Source: Utricularia gibba (taxonomy: Eukaryota > Streptophyta > Magnoliopsida > Lamiales > Lentibulariaceae). From it: a stretch of DNA of 64,000 nucleotides. The notes below the pieces were generated by a model. The model was not told where the DNA came from and did not search any database. It saw only the letters and a list, made by a program, of their open reading frames with translations. The stretch is from assembly GCA_002189035.1 (NCBI GenBank), contig NEEC01000015.1, positions 2,170,001 to 2,234,000 on the forward strand. Direction: 5' to 3'. The first letter of the stretch is position 1, and every line of letters begins with the position of its first letter. Shown piece by piece: positions 45,733 through 58,246 of the stretch. A program made the position numbers and the translations under genes.

Positions 45733-46718
45733 AGAAACCAAAGAATCGCCAGAAAACGTCCACAGATCCCTTAGCCAGGCAAGCGACCGTCAGACGGATA
45801 CGATACGCAAAGACGATAAACAGTCACCGCCGGCGATTCAATCCGGAAGACGTCGATGAATCTGAACCGTCCATCAACCGCTGGATGGAATCCTGGCGAG
45901 GGCTCAAGCGCACACTTCGATTTCGGCCCTCGTAAATGGGCTAAGCCCGGGTCGGTTAACCGGATCTTGATATGTTATTCTGTTACCGGTACGAAAGAAC
46001 AAATCCCCACCGTTCATTCTTCAGAATCTTGATCGCCAAGCTTTATTGAAACTAAAATTCTTGATGAAACACCACCAAATTATTAATTCAAATATGACTA
46101 TTTTTCTCATTATTCATGATAATTATTTATTTCACTCATAAATATTCAATTATAATTAAATTATCATAAATTTATATATTTTTACTTATTTATCATTCAC
46201 ACCACTTCTTTATAAATACAAAAAATACCCTTATACATACTTTTTACATATAAATGAATAATTTAAATAAACACCAAATTAATTTTTTAATTAAAATGAT
46301 ATTGTGATTAATAAATTAATTTATTATATTTAAATGCATAAACATACATTCATGAGAATGAAGACCATCATTTTTATTTACCAAAATTCCTCATTATATA
46401 AATAAAATCACACCCTGGATATAAAAGATTTTCATTAAAATCACTTTTAATTGATGTAAATTTAAATTATTTGTATAGAAATAAAATATTTTTGGTATAA
46501 TTATTTGATAAGCATTTATTAAAAATAATATTTTGAAAAAAGTAAATAGATTACAAATGGTACTATCGGCAAAAAAGAAGTTTATTGTGATGACAAGAAA
46601 GGGTTATTGTTGCAAAACAGAACAGTCGCAGAGTAAAACTGTCGCCGGCGGTGGGTTTCCCGAGTCCCGACGATCAAAGATAAAGCTGGCGCTTATAAAT
46701 CACGGAATCTACTTGGCA
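45733..46718. other. SKIP31 promoter and AT-rich spacer
   Basis: 45733-46020 is GC-moderate promoter DNA. 46060-46540 is very AT-rich and has no gene. I see no repeat ends. Confidence 0.4.
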
Positions 46719-48949
46719 TCAGTGGATTCTACATAGTGCAAGGTACGCCATAAACCTATACCCAACGAGCATCACCATCATCACGGCAGCGTCCGCCCAC
46801 AATCCCGTCAATCCCACCGCCTTCACCGCCGGAAATTCCGATACACTGCAATAAACCCCTTTTCCACACTCGTAAACCTCATCTCCATTATACTGAACTC
46901 CCATCAGTAGCTTGTAACAATAGTAACTGAAGCTCAGATTTTTCATCCACCCAATAAAGGGTGGGATCCTCCTCACGAAGTAGCCTCCGGCGATTAGAAA
47001 CACCAGTGTGGTTACAGAGGCCAGAGTAGCAGCTTGCTTGACATCCATTAAAATAGCTCCAAATGCTAATCCGAGACCTTGGGAGACCAGAACACTGAGT
47101 AAGACCACTAGGAGGGATAAAATGAAGGTGATAGGATCAGGCTTGAGCCCCCCCATCCAGTAGAAGATGAATGTGAATGTGGTCGGAAGGGCGAGGTCGA
47201 GAGGCAAATCGCCGACGATCCGAGCAAGGAAATACGACGAAAGACGGTACATTGAGGATGATTTCTCTTTGATCAGCATAGATTTCTCTTGCGGGAATGT
47301 GAATACAGCGTTGTAGAGTGGATAGAACCCCCAGAAGACTGAGAAGAAGAAGAGCATCGCAATCTGTAGTCGGAAAACGGTACAGAGTTAATCACAATGG
47401 CTTCTGTTTATTCATCTAGTTTTTTGTTTTGTAGATTTCTTACGCGATCATCGATGTGGGATGGTGGAGTTTGCCACCACAGAAGGCCACCAAGGATGGC
47501 AACACTGAGGACTTGGAAGATTCTGAGTTTGTTGAATACTTCGAATCTCCTTTCCCTCAGACCCCTTTGAATAAGAATCTTGAACTGATACCACCAGCTT
47601 GTGTTCCATTTCGGTGATTTCCCATCACATCCTGACAAAAAAAATTTTGGAACAAGCTGTAAGGGTCGAAGAAGAAGAAAGTACAGGTGTTTTATGAGCC
47701 GTACTTGTGGAGGCCTCTAATGGATAACAGTAGGCGTTTATCTCCGCGCTGCGTAGCTCGGTCTTCAGCCTTGCGGAAATGCCCTTCTCGTATGAAGCGA
47801 GAAGGAGCTCCTTCACATACTTGTGATCTTGTTGGATGGTTTCAGTATGATCACATGCCTGCTGATAATCAGGTCCTATTCCTATCACAATTCACTCATC
47901 GGGTTTAACTTCGTTACGTGAAACATCAAGCAGCAAGATGAGGAGAAGGGGAAGAAGCTTACCGTTGGCGAGATCAAGCAAAATATCGGCAGGATTTGCA
48001 GAAATGGGAGATGAAAAGCCGATCGAAGAGAAGTACTCCAGAGCCTGTGAAGCAAGGCCGTAGTATATAGGCCGGCCTTCAGACAACAACACTACTTTGT
48101 CAAACATATGGTAGAGCCTGCTTGATGGCTGATGAATGGTGGTTATGATCGTTCTGCCGCCGCTGGATAAGGCTTTCAGGGTGTTGATGATCCGCTGAGC
48201 CGTGGTGGAATCGAGGCCGGATGTTGGCTCATCGAGCAACAGCAAGCTGGGATTGATCAGCATTTCCAGGCCTATACTGACTCTCTTCTTTTCTCCACCT
48301 GATATTCCCCTGAAGTGTGGCCCTCCAATCATGCTGTTTTTGCACCTACTGAGTCCCAGTTCCTCCAAAACATTCTCAACATGGCGTGATTTCTCCTCCT
48401 TAGTGAGGGTTCTGGGAAGCCTGAGAAGTGCGGTGAACAACAGTGTTTCGAATACGGTGAGGTGCGGATAAAAAACATCATCTTGAGCAACAAAGCCGGT
48501 TCTTCGTCTTATGGAGCTTGAAAATGGCTGCCCATTGTATGTGATCTTCCCCGATAGCTTTCCGGTGAGACGGCCACCGAGGCCTGTCAGAAGGGTTGTC
48601 TTTCCGCTGCCGGAGGGGCCGAGCATCGCCAGAATCTCTCCCGGGGAAACCACGCCCGTGATTCCATTCAGTATAGTCTTCTCCTTGGAGACAGCTGGTG
48701 ATGCAGATCCAAAGAAAAAGCTTTTCCTCTCACAGTTCACCTTGAACGCCACCTCCTCAAACTAAAACCAAACATAATGAATCTCCCAGCATCATCAACA
48801 ACAACAAACAAGAGAAAGAATACCTTTATAGTGATCGGAAACAGAGCTCCCTGGAGAAGTGATCGTGATCCGGCTAATGCCGGACAGGTCTGGCCACTGG
48901 TTTCCAAGGCGTTGGTGGCGGGTCTGGGAGCAACAGATGACAAAGGCAT
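46719..48949 (-). CDS. ABCG14: ABCG half-size transporter, ABCG14-type
   Basis: Exon 1 (48949) gives [20 protein letters not shown] and ends ITIK; exon 2 starts [10 protein letters not shown]. The nucleotide-binding domain holds Walker [10 protein letters not shown], the Q-loop [15 protein letters not shown], signature [12 protein letters not shown], Walker [14 protein letters not shown] and H-loop [18 protein letters not shown]. Later exons give [20 protein letters not shown] and six membrane spans ([67 protein letters not shown]). It ends [17 protein letters not shown]. This is a plasma-membrane half-transporter of the ABCG9/14/21 group; ABCG14 exports cytokinins from root to shoot. The MPxxxxAPRP start and the PPR/PMT neighbours favour ABCG14. 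Frame is intact. Confidence 0.9.
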
Positions 48950-50850
48950 CCTACACTCAGGCTGTGCGAAGAAGATCTCAAGTGATGTGTCTGAGTCACT
49001 GGTTACCGCTGAAGCGAGAGTATATAATATAACTAGCAGAAAAATTAACCCTGATGTTAGGAATAAAGTGTTTTTTAATTCTCTGTAGTGGGAAACTACT
49101 ACCCTCTTCTCCCTTTTTGCACCAAGAACATGGTGCAGTCCCTGTAGCGTTCTTGCAAAAGATAAAGCGACCAAATCCTGGTAAAAACAACACAATATAT
49201 TGGGTAGGTCCGCGTGCCCCACTCCTGTCTCAATGAGACAACAAGCGTATACCCAGAATGCAAAACCCAAGTGCTTCGAGTGCCAAAGACAACCAGAGTC
49301 CCAAGGATCTTGGCGAAAATGGGAGCAGAGAAGAAGCTCCGAGGCCGAGGAACAGAAACGTTGCAAATTAGGGACAGAGTTACAGAGACGGGGTGGAATG
49401 TGCATGGATAGTACATCACTACATGCAAAGAGATAGCATCGTCTGTGTTGCAAGCTTTTGTCCTCTGGATAACATCAGAGTCTTCATCCTTATCAGTGCA
49501 CCCAACAGAAAGGTTCCTTCTTACATTCTTTTTCCCTAAAGAAATGATGTGCCTGCACAGTGACGATCCCTTGATGCAAGTACTGATGCGACATGACCCT
49601 AGTGAATAGTTACAAAGATATTGGAACAGCAGAGGAATATTTAGCGTTGGCCCATCGAACGGAGCAGATGAGAAGAAGGGAGGGAAAGGCTTCACTGTTC
49701 CACGCTTGCTGCTACATTCCTCCCCTAGACATCGCATCTCTTCCATTTTCCTTAAAGACCTACACATAGAATATGCGGAGTCCTTAACCAGCCATGAGTG
49801 TGCATTGAATTATTACGAGAGAGGGCCTTTATTCTTGCTGCAGTTAGTTCTTTGAGGAAAGGGGAAGAAGGGACACAGAAGATTGAACCAAAGACTCAGT
49901 TATCTTGGTCTGTATTTGCACAGGCATACGTTTGCTTATCCAGTAATGAATGGAGAAGTGATGACTTCAGCGTAGGAAGTGATCACTGTGCTGCAGCTTC
50001 GGGATAAACCAGTGACTGAAACATGGGCACATGGGAGATAAAAAGCGAACACCTCACTCTTAAGAAACACAACAGCTTGGAAGGTAGTGGACGCAATGCT
50101 TTCATACTCATACTCCATCTCTCCTACTGTTGGCATCGCAGTTTTCTTTCTACTCGTGACATGACGCTGCATGATTGAATCCGGTACTGTGGTCCGGAAG
50201 TAGACCATATCTCACTCTCCGTTTCTTTAACATAGTCGCAGTTAGCACAGACGCATTTTTCTGCTTCGACATATACCATCATCACAAGCAAAAGGAAGGA
50301 GGAATGATCAGGAAAGCAGTTGACAGTGGTGACAGAATTTGGTTGTCCATACGCACAGTGAAAGTAACCCAAAATTGAAATGTGTTTGAGCACTAGAGAA
50401 GACAGAGTAACAGCTCTTCCTTATCATCATCTACGCATCCATCCCTTTCTCTGAGATACGACACAACCTTTAGGCTGCTGCTTTGAATATCTTTGGAACC
50501 ATACGTGACGCAAATCATTCCCCGTTGACAAAGGGGCAATTCCTTGGGCCACTGATTAAAGCAAGTTCTCATCTCCCAACTAATAATATTGCAGGAGCAG
50601 AAGTTACAGTTGGATCCAGAGCTGGGATTACCTTGCTGCTCTTCATCAGTGTGCCCGTCGGTTGGTCGACTGGTGGTATTTCTTAAAGAAGTAGACGGGG
50701 TGAACCCCAGAGTTAAGCTTGCCCCCACACCAGAGCTTTGTGCACACAGCAACTTGGGGACACCTTTGAAGGCTCTTTTGCTTTTCCAAATAGCAGGATG
50801 ACAACTTGGATACAAAGTGCTTCTTCTCAAACTCCAACTTACAAGTGTGT
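48950..50850 (-). other. ABCG14 upstream region with overlapping long open frames
   Basis: The DNA upstream of the ABCG14 start on the same strand has several overlapping open frames (222 residues at 49099-49767, and a frame open from 49453 into exon 1). Frames further up (49936-50208, 50124-50393, 50393-50830) have Cys-rich pieces such as KCVCANCDYVKE. None resembles a family I know, none has clean splice joints, and they overlap one another. It is probably promoter and leader DNA; a decayed gene is possible. Confidence 0.3.
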
Positions 50851-52008
50851 TTTATCTACTCCATAGTTTTTGTTGAAATTAATTATACTCTTTAAGTCCA
50901 ATTATACAATAAATGTAGATTATTCAAAATATATATATATATATATATATTTTATATAATTAAATATTTTATTTTAATTTTTTGATGTGACATTATTTAT
51001 TCTAATAGTTTTTAACTATATGAATACAACGAAAGTTGAAAACTCTTCTTCGGTAAACTTTTTTAGGGTTTCGAAAATTACGTTGATTTGATAAATGCAT
51101 TTTGTAAAATATTTGAATAACAATTCCAAACATATTTTATAAAAAACTATTATATTACGCTGTTTTATTAATAAAGTGAAATTTGTTTATTTTTTTCATA
51201 TATTTACTAAAAATATATCATATTTATTTAACTATATAATATATTTATTTAAATGCATCGTTAATTAAATTACCATACGAAGGGCTACTGGTAAATCAAA
51301 ATATTCCCTTGTTTATTTTTGGAAGGCGTGAAATGTGAGTCCTGGGAAATGCATCGTGCTGGTTGGATGGGGAGGCGATGAATGGAAGGGTGAGTGGACT
51401 CGCAACACGCCCAATCAATCAATGGTGCAAGCGATCGGGATCGAGAATAAGATTCCAGCGCTACAGTCCGGCTTATCTCGATGACAAGAGTGGTGGGGGA
51501 AGGATCGAGTAGACGAAAGGGGCGTCGGAGTCCCCACGCCGTTCGATTAGAAATGGACGCGCATCTTAGTGGGCAAGGAGCAATGATTAGGAAAGAGGGG
51601 TGGGGGGAGATCCCAAGAAGAGGGCAGTCTCAAGGGTATGCTTCTTATTAGCATAGACGTATTGCGGTTTCTGATGGGGGTACACCGGCCGGAAATGCGT
51701 GCTCCTGGCAATTCGTTAATCAATCGCTTGTCTTTGTAGGTATCTTTTGGGGGTGTTTCCGATGGCATCAGAAGCTGATTCCACCCGCAAGTTCGATTGA
51801 AAAATTCGGGGAATAATCACAAGTATAATCGCGTCATCATCGTCGTCATGATGGTTTTGTTTACTGAAGCGGCCCCAGAAGGTCTCGGCTTTCAGTGCTG
51901 ACAATGCGACAGTCGTTTTCCGGGAGTTTTTCAGGGCTAGCGAGCTGCCCATAATGGTCTTTTTGCTTAGTCGCCGGAGTTTCTTCTGTGGTTCGGTACT
52001 AAATTTCG
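50851..52008. other. AT-rich spacer and PPR promoter
   Basis: 50860-51300 is AT-rich and includes an (AT)11 microsatellite at 50929-50950. 51340-52008 has mixed composition and is the likely PPR promoter and leader. No gene. Confidence 0.45.
50929..50950. repeat. (AT)11 microsatellite
   Basis: Uninterrupted AT dinucleotide run followed by tttatata. Confidence 0.9.
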
Positions 52009-53232
52009 ATGGAAGCGCTGGGAAATGCCAATCCCCATCTTGGTGCAAATTATCCTCGCAAAAATGTCACCTTTGACGCTTCGAGACCTCGTGTTCGTCT
52101 TCGCAGACCGGAATATGTACCGCCACCCAGGACCCTGGAAATCAAATCGCCAGGCAGGAAACTGGAAGCCATTCGACCCATTTCCGGAGTTTCGGATGTT
52201 TTGCGATTGATGGACTGTCTAAAGTTGCCGGTACCAGTGGATATCTACACCTTGCTCATCAAAGAATGCATCGAATTCGGTGATCCCTCTCAGGCAATTG
52301 GGCTACATGAGCACTTGAGGAGGAGCGGGTTAGCCGTGAAGGTATCATTCGTGAATAGATTGCTGCTGATGTACGTCTCCGTTGGATGCTTGGACCTTGC
52401 CCGCCAAATGCTCGACTCAATGCCTGTAAGAGACGTGTGCTCGTGGATGGTTGTCATATCTGGGTTTGTCGAGAGCGGGAAACATGGCGAAGCCCTAGGT
52501 CTCTTTATTGAGATGATGGTACATGAAAGATGGGAAGAGTTGTACAATCGTCTCTCCGGGTCTTCCATTTCAGGTATTATGATCTATGTTCTCAAGGCTT
52601 GTTTGCAAACGAAGAACTTGGAAGCTGGGAAGCAAGTACATGGGCTGCTGTTAAAATTGGGCTGCTCTAGAAACGCTGCTTTGAGCAGTTTCTTGATCAA
52701 CTTCTATGGCAAACTGAACTGCTCGGATTCCGCCCAGATTGCTTTTGCACAGGCGGATACACCAAACAACACGGTCGCTTGGACATCGAGGATTGTCAAC
52801 TCCTGCAAAGAGAATAATATCAAAGAGCCGATCAGCCTGTTCAAAGACATGTGCAGACAGGGTGTGAAGAAGAACGCCTACACATTTTCTGCTCTCCTCA
52901 AAGCCTGTGGAAGTGGAAGTATGGCCGCTGCTGTAGTTGGTCAACAAGTTCATGCACAAGTGATGAAACACGGGCTTGAGTCACATCCTTATGTGCAGTG
53001 TGGGTTGATTGACTTGTATGGAAAACAGGGATCTCAGAAAGATGCAGCCCATTTGTTCAGAACAGGGAACGGGATCAGGAACGATGCTTGCTGCAATGCA
53101 ATTATTGCGAGTTGTGTTCGAAACAGGTTATACTCCGAAGCGATGGAAGTTATACATGAGATGGGCATCGCAGGGATGACACCCTCCGTGTCAGTGATGA
53201 ATGAGTTGAGCTTTCTCCTCAAGAGTTGCTAA
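52009..53232 (+). CDS. Pentatricopeptide repeat protein, At1g31790-like
   Basis: A single-exon protein of 407 residues, typical of plant PPR genes. The N-terminus is basic and poor in acidic residues (KNVTFDASRPRVRLRRPEYV), which fits an organelle presequence. PPR motifs of the P/L/S pattern follow: VDIYTLLIKECIEFGDPSQA, NRLLLMYVSVGCLDLARQML, WMVVISGFVESGKHGEALGL, LKACLQTKNLEAGKQVHGLL, VAWTSRIVNSCKENNIKEPI, YTFSALLKACGSGSMAAAV and CGLIDLYGKQGSQKDAAHLF. No E, DYW or SMR domain is present. At1g31790 is the apparent counterpart. PPR proteins bind organelle RNA in a sequence-specific way; this one's target is unknown. It sits beside the ABCG14- and PMT-type genes, as in Arabidopsis. Confidence 0.9.
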   Translation: MEALGNANPHLGANYPRKNVTFDASRPRVRLRRPEYVPPPRTLEIKSPGRKLEAIRPISGVSDVLRLMDCLKLPVPVDIYTLLIKECIEFGDPSQAIGLHEHLRRSGLAVKVSFVNRLLLMYVSVGCLDLARQMLDSMPVRDVCSWMVVISGFVESGKHGEALGLFIEMMVHERWEELYNRLSGSSISGIMIYVLKACLQTKNLEAGKQVHGLLLKLGCSRNAALSSFLINFYGKLNCSDSAQIAFAQADTPNNTVAWTSRIVNSCKENNIKEPISLFKDMCRQGVKKNAYTFSALLKACGSGSMAAAVVGQQVHAQVMKHGLESHPYVQCGLIDLYGKQGSQKDAAHLFRTGNGIRNDACCNAIIASCVRNRLYSEAMEVIHEMGIAGMTPSVSVMNELSFLLKSC

Positions 53233-55636
53233 CTGTAAGTAAAGCAATACTTCATGTTTAGAGTTTACTCAGCTTTCAGGCTCCAGCTTTGGCATAGAAA
53301 GAAAGCTTGTCAGTGTAGAAGCAAAGTTACTTAGGGAGACATATTTTCACCCCAACGGCAACTATAATCTGATTCTGCTGCTTTGGAAGAAACTATGATC
53401 TGGCCTTGAAATCATATTCTTTTCCGGCCCAATAGAATCCAACTCTCACAATATGCGCACTGTGGAGCCGCCACGTGGACAGTGCCTTTAATCATATGCT
53501 TTTCTTGGGAAGCATATGCCCCCATGTTACCGGGTTTCCTCAACCATCCTCTCCCCCGCCATTGACGCGTAACTCCAACACATCAATTTTGTTTTCAGCC
53601 TCATCCCTAATCCTCTCTGTTCTTAAAGTTTTCATTATTTGGAATGAGAATGATTGTATGTCGAGTTCTCAAGCTCGTATATTCTAGCCATCTTCGTTTG
53701 GCTGCAAAGGGCCTCACACTAAAATGAACACAAAGCATCAATCTTGATCATGCTCTTGCACGCGCTGCTCTTCAATGAAAAAGCTGATATGCAACTTGAT
53801 CGAGACACTGTGAATGAGAAGGGGCGGATTGGACCTGCTTTACGTGAACATCATTGTGGGGTCTGTGTGCTATCAATACGGTTACTTGCATTTTATCCCT
53901 TTCTTCACCTCCATAGCTCGTAACACGATCGACATTCACTCCAAGGAGGGAAGAGTTGAAACCCAGTAACCAGTAAACAATCTGAGAGTAGAGACTCTAG
54001 GATTACTATCCTTTTTTCTCTTGTTTTCCCTTGCTGTATGTATCTCGAGCGCGACATATATTTTTAGTGTAGAGTTTGTAAGAGAATGGTGATACAAACC
54101 ACATGAGCCTTGATGGCGAACCGCATGTGTTTCCTTTTGCTGTGGCCCGACAACTCACGTGCAGTCCCCATTGCAGTAACGCTATACATTTTAACTTTAA
54201 AAGTTGTAGTAGCAGTAGCAGTGTAGTTCAACTCCACTCTCCCATCTCGTCTGTCTCATCTCCTTCGACTTATTGCTATCCCGTTTTACGTCTTAAAGTG
54301 AAGTGGGACAATAATCATTCCCAAGAATCTTAAAAAAATGTGATAATTGTGCTTGTTTTGGATCTAAAGTGTGGAATTAGAGTACAAGAACCCCCACAGC
54401 CATTGAATAAGCCTTTGCCGTGGGGGCGTTTTGTTTACCGTACAACTTTTTGGATGCAGTATTTAATGGATTTATGGTTATGGGATCCTCTTACTGCAAT
54501 AAGTTTTGTTAAATCTTCTTGCTTTAACAATTTTTTGCTGAGATCGTGGAAAAGGTGAAGACTCGATGAGGAGGTTTACAGTCACATCTACTTCTTCAAC
54601 TGAACTAGATGGTTTAATATAATCAATCTGTCCTTGAGTAAAGCTTCAAACTTTACGTTTGATGTCAGGGGAAAGGTGGTGTGGGATCAGAGCTTTTCGT
54701 GATCATCAAATTGTTTTTCACCACATAATGGGTTTGGAAATCACACCAAGCCCCAGGTGAAAAGTGAAAGCTTGTAAACGGGAATCTTGAGAATGAAATG
54801 GAGACCGGATTCGATTCGCGTAAAGAAAAAGTAGGATGGAAAGCGGCATTGATGACAACCTTTAAAGAAAGAAAAACCCAGTTGAAGGACAGCTAGTTTG
54901 TACGCGGTTACCGTAAAATATATGCCTGTTCCGTTAAAAGCTGTCAAAATCTTGGAAATTTATGGTATATATGCCAAAGAGTTTGGCAAGATGTGTTGCT
55001 ATATGTACTCAATATTACAGTGAAGGGATCTTGTAGTTTGTTTTGCCTCCGAGGTCCCTCTCTTAGTTCATGCCTTTTGTATATTTTCATGGCTTCTGAA
55101 GTTGAGGAATAGCGGGAAAGTTGGTGGGGATACTCTGTTGGAGGTAGCTTTTCGTGGGTCTGAGAATCAATCCTGCGTAATAAATTTTCTACCTAGTTTT
55201 CTGCTCGTGTGGATGATCTTGATCTTCTTGATTTTACGTTTCTTGGATTTTGCACGCAGTAAGATTTGACTTGGGTCTGTGGATTTGATGATCTTGTGAA
55301 ACGATTCAGTTTCTTTTCTTGATTTCTTGGACGAAATCATTTCCCCACTTCTCTGTCAATCCTTTTCATGGTTCTTCTTCTTTGAACGAAGGGCTTCTCT
55401 TTTGCTGAAGTTCTGATTCACAAGCCTTGCATGCTACGTTCTTGTTTCTCCTAAACTACAAAGTATGTACGGTTCAGATTTAGTTTGTGTTCTCTGGATC
55501 CGAATCATCATCACTGTTGAGTTTTGTGTCTTTATCAGTGGAATAGTGAGCTTCGCTGAATCTTTCACCTTCGAAAGCCATTGGATATGACACTTTTTCG
55601 ATCAACCGTGCAGGCTCTGGCGAGATCCTTTGCATC
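53233..55636. other. PPR 3' flank and PMT promoter/leader
   Basis: A long spacer with no coding frame of interest. The short plus frames at 53475, 54103 and 54340 have no family features. The last 500 bases are T-rich with leader-like sequence and probably include a leader intron of the PMT gene (acceptor-like cgtgcag near 55613). Confidence 0.45.
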
Positions 55637-57895
55637 ATGAAGCACAAAGATGGCAAAACGGTTCATCAATCAGAGAGGGGTCCAAGGAAGGCTCCCCTGA
55701 TCGTAGTTTTTGTAGCGCTATGTGGATTATCCTTTTACCTTGGTGGGATCTTTGGTCCGGAGATGTATCCGGAAGCAACTAAAACAGTTGAAGCTCACGC
55801 TGCTGTTGCGCCTCTCCAAACAGGGCCTGCAACTTTTCCTGAGTGTACACAAGATTTCCAGGATTACACTCCCTGCACTGATCCGAATGTAAGATGCCTA
55901 GCCTTTATGGTGCCTGAGGTTACCTGTGACTGAATCTCAAGGGGTTTTGGATCTTACAGAGGTGGAGGAAATTCAGCAGTCATCGACTTTCGTTCCTTGA
56001 GCGGCACTGTCCGCCACCATCCGAAAGGAAGGAATGCTTAGTTCCACCTCCCGCCGGCTACAAGGCTCCTATTAGATGGCCAAAGAGCAGAGATGAATGC
56101 TGGTACAGGTATGGGAGGATGCTACTTGATTGATGCCTTCTTGCAATTGATCCGATTCCATAGCATGTATCAAAAAAATCTGTCTGGAACGTCTTAGGAA
56201 TGTGCCATATGACTGGATCAACAAAGAGAAGTCGAACCAGCATTGGCTGAAGAAGGAAGGGGAGAAGTTCCTTTTCCCGGGTGGAGGCACTATGTTCCCT
56301 AATGGGGTTGCTGCATATGTTGATCTGATGGAAAAACTGATCCCTGAGATGAAGGATGGAACCATCCGTACCGCCATTGACACCGGCTGTGGGGTGAGCT
56401 ACTCTTATAAACAGCTTGAAGTTTGCTGGTTGATCAAATCACAGAACATTCTTATTCTCTTCAGGTTGCTAGTTGGGGAGGTGATTTACTGGATCGTGGG
56501 ATTCTGACTGTCTCTTTGGCGCCCCGAGATAACCATGAAGCACAAGTTCAGTTCGCCCTGGAGCGTGGAATCCCTGCAATTCTGGGGATCATCTCCACGC
56601 AAAGACTCCCTTTTCCCTCGAGCTCATTTGACTTGGCACACTGCTCCAGATGCCTTATTCCATGGACTGAATTCGGTAACTGCTTTGCTGTTCTCGCGTG
56701 TTCTGTAGTTATCATGTGTGTAACTTCCATGTGGTTCACATTCAGGTGGGATTTATCTCTTGGAGATACATCGTATTCTTCGTCCTGGCGGCTTCTGGGT
56801 ACTGTCTGGACCACCGGTGAACTATGAGAATCATTGGAAGGGATGGAACACAACAGTAGAAGAGCAGAAAACAAATTACAAGAAGCTGCAACAGTTGCTT
56901 ACCTCAATGTGCTTCAAGCTGTACAAGACGAAGGACGACTTTGCAATTTGGCAGAAATCATCGGATAACAGCTGCTACAAGAAAATGGATTCCTCTGAAC
57001 ATTACCCTCCAAAATGTGATGACGGAACAGAACCTGATTCGGCCTGGTACACTCCAATCCGGCCATGTGTTGTTGTTACTGATCCCAAGTACAAAAAGGT
57101 GAGCCTCAAGTCATTGGCGAAGTGGCCTGAGCGGTTGCACGCCGCCCCGAGCGTGTCTCAGATCTCCCCGGTGGCAGCAGTGGCTCCTTCAAGCAAGATG
57201 ATGCCAAATGGAAAACAAGAACGAAGCACTACCAGAAGCTGCTCCCTGCATTAGGCACCGACAAGATCAGAAATGTGATGGACATGAATACTCTCTTTGG
57301 CGGTTTTGCTGCTGCACTGGTGGATTCCCCGGTGTGGGTGATGAATGTCGTCTCGTCGTACTCCCAGAACACACTTGCCGTTGTCTTTGACAGGGGCTCA
57401 TCGGGACGTACCATGATTGGTAAGCAATGCTTTCTTTTCTTTACACTCGACAGGAGTAAGCTTTCTTGCTAACTGTGTGCTCTGTGTCATCTTCTCAGGT
57501 GCGAGGCATTTTCAACTTATCCTCGTACATACGATCTTCTTCACGCTGATGGCCTTTTTACAGCTGAAGCTCATCGGTAGGTCGAGTTTAGGATCTACCT
57601 GTTTCATCATCCAACAAGAAAAACAGAGCATCCATGCACATACTTCTGACATTTTGTTCTACTTGTGTGCAGATGTGAAATGAAGCATGTTCTGCTAGAA
57701 ATGGACCGCATTCTCCGGCCACATGGATATGCGATCATCCGTGAAACCAGTCCGTTCATCGATATGGTTGCCTCTATCGCCAAAGGGATGAGATGGGGTT
57801 GTCGCAAAGAGAACACTGAACATGGAAAAACACAGGAGAAGATACTGGTTTGCCAAAAGAAACTCTGGTATTTCACAAAAAAGACATCAAAATGA
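55637..57895 (+). CDS. PMT20: Golgi pectin-type methyltransferase, PMT20/21-like (two frame breaks)
   Basis: About eight exons. A short basic tail is followed by a type II anchor ([20 protein letters not shown]), then [57 protein letters not shown] and [20 protein letters not shown]. The SAM-binding core has [40 protein letters not shown] and [20 protein letters not shown]. The second half gives [37 protein letters not shown] and [17 protein letters not shown]. This is the plant-only QUA2/PMT (DUF248) family, in the PMT20/PMT21 branch. Two frame breaks occur, at the C run 57145-57148 and the G run 57393-57396; one base restores APERVSD and [11 protein letters not shown] respectively. The reading ends [12 protein letters not shown]. 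Confidence 0.9.
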
Positions 57896-58246
57896 GAGAC
57901 TGAGACCACGAATTTATGGAGTTGTGGTTGAAGGTTTTTGCATGTCCAGAGGGAGAAACAGAGTACTGCAAATCCGTAGCTGAAGAAGATTCACATACAA
58001 CTCACACAAATTCTTTGTCTTGTTCCTGTATTGTTGAAACAACTTTTGCTGTTCGATCAAAAATCTTGTCAGATCATGGATCGGGACAACATGATAGAAC
58101 AGAATTATTCAGGACATGGGAATCAAGTTTACAACAAGAAGAAGTTGCATCACGCAAATACGAATCGAAACAATGAGAAAATTCCATAAACATGCGACAT
58201 GAAAACCATAAGATGAGCTCCACAGGATGATGGTATGTTTGTTTGA
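57896..58246. other. PMT and GRF-A 3' flanks (convergent)
   Basis: Convergent 3' untranslated DNA. No gene. Confidence 0.5.
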
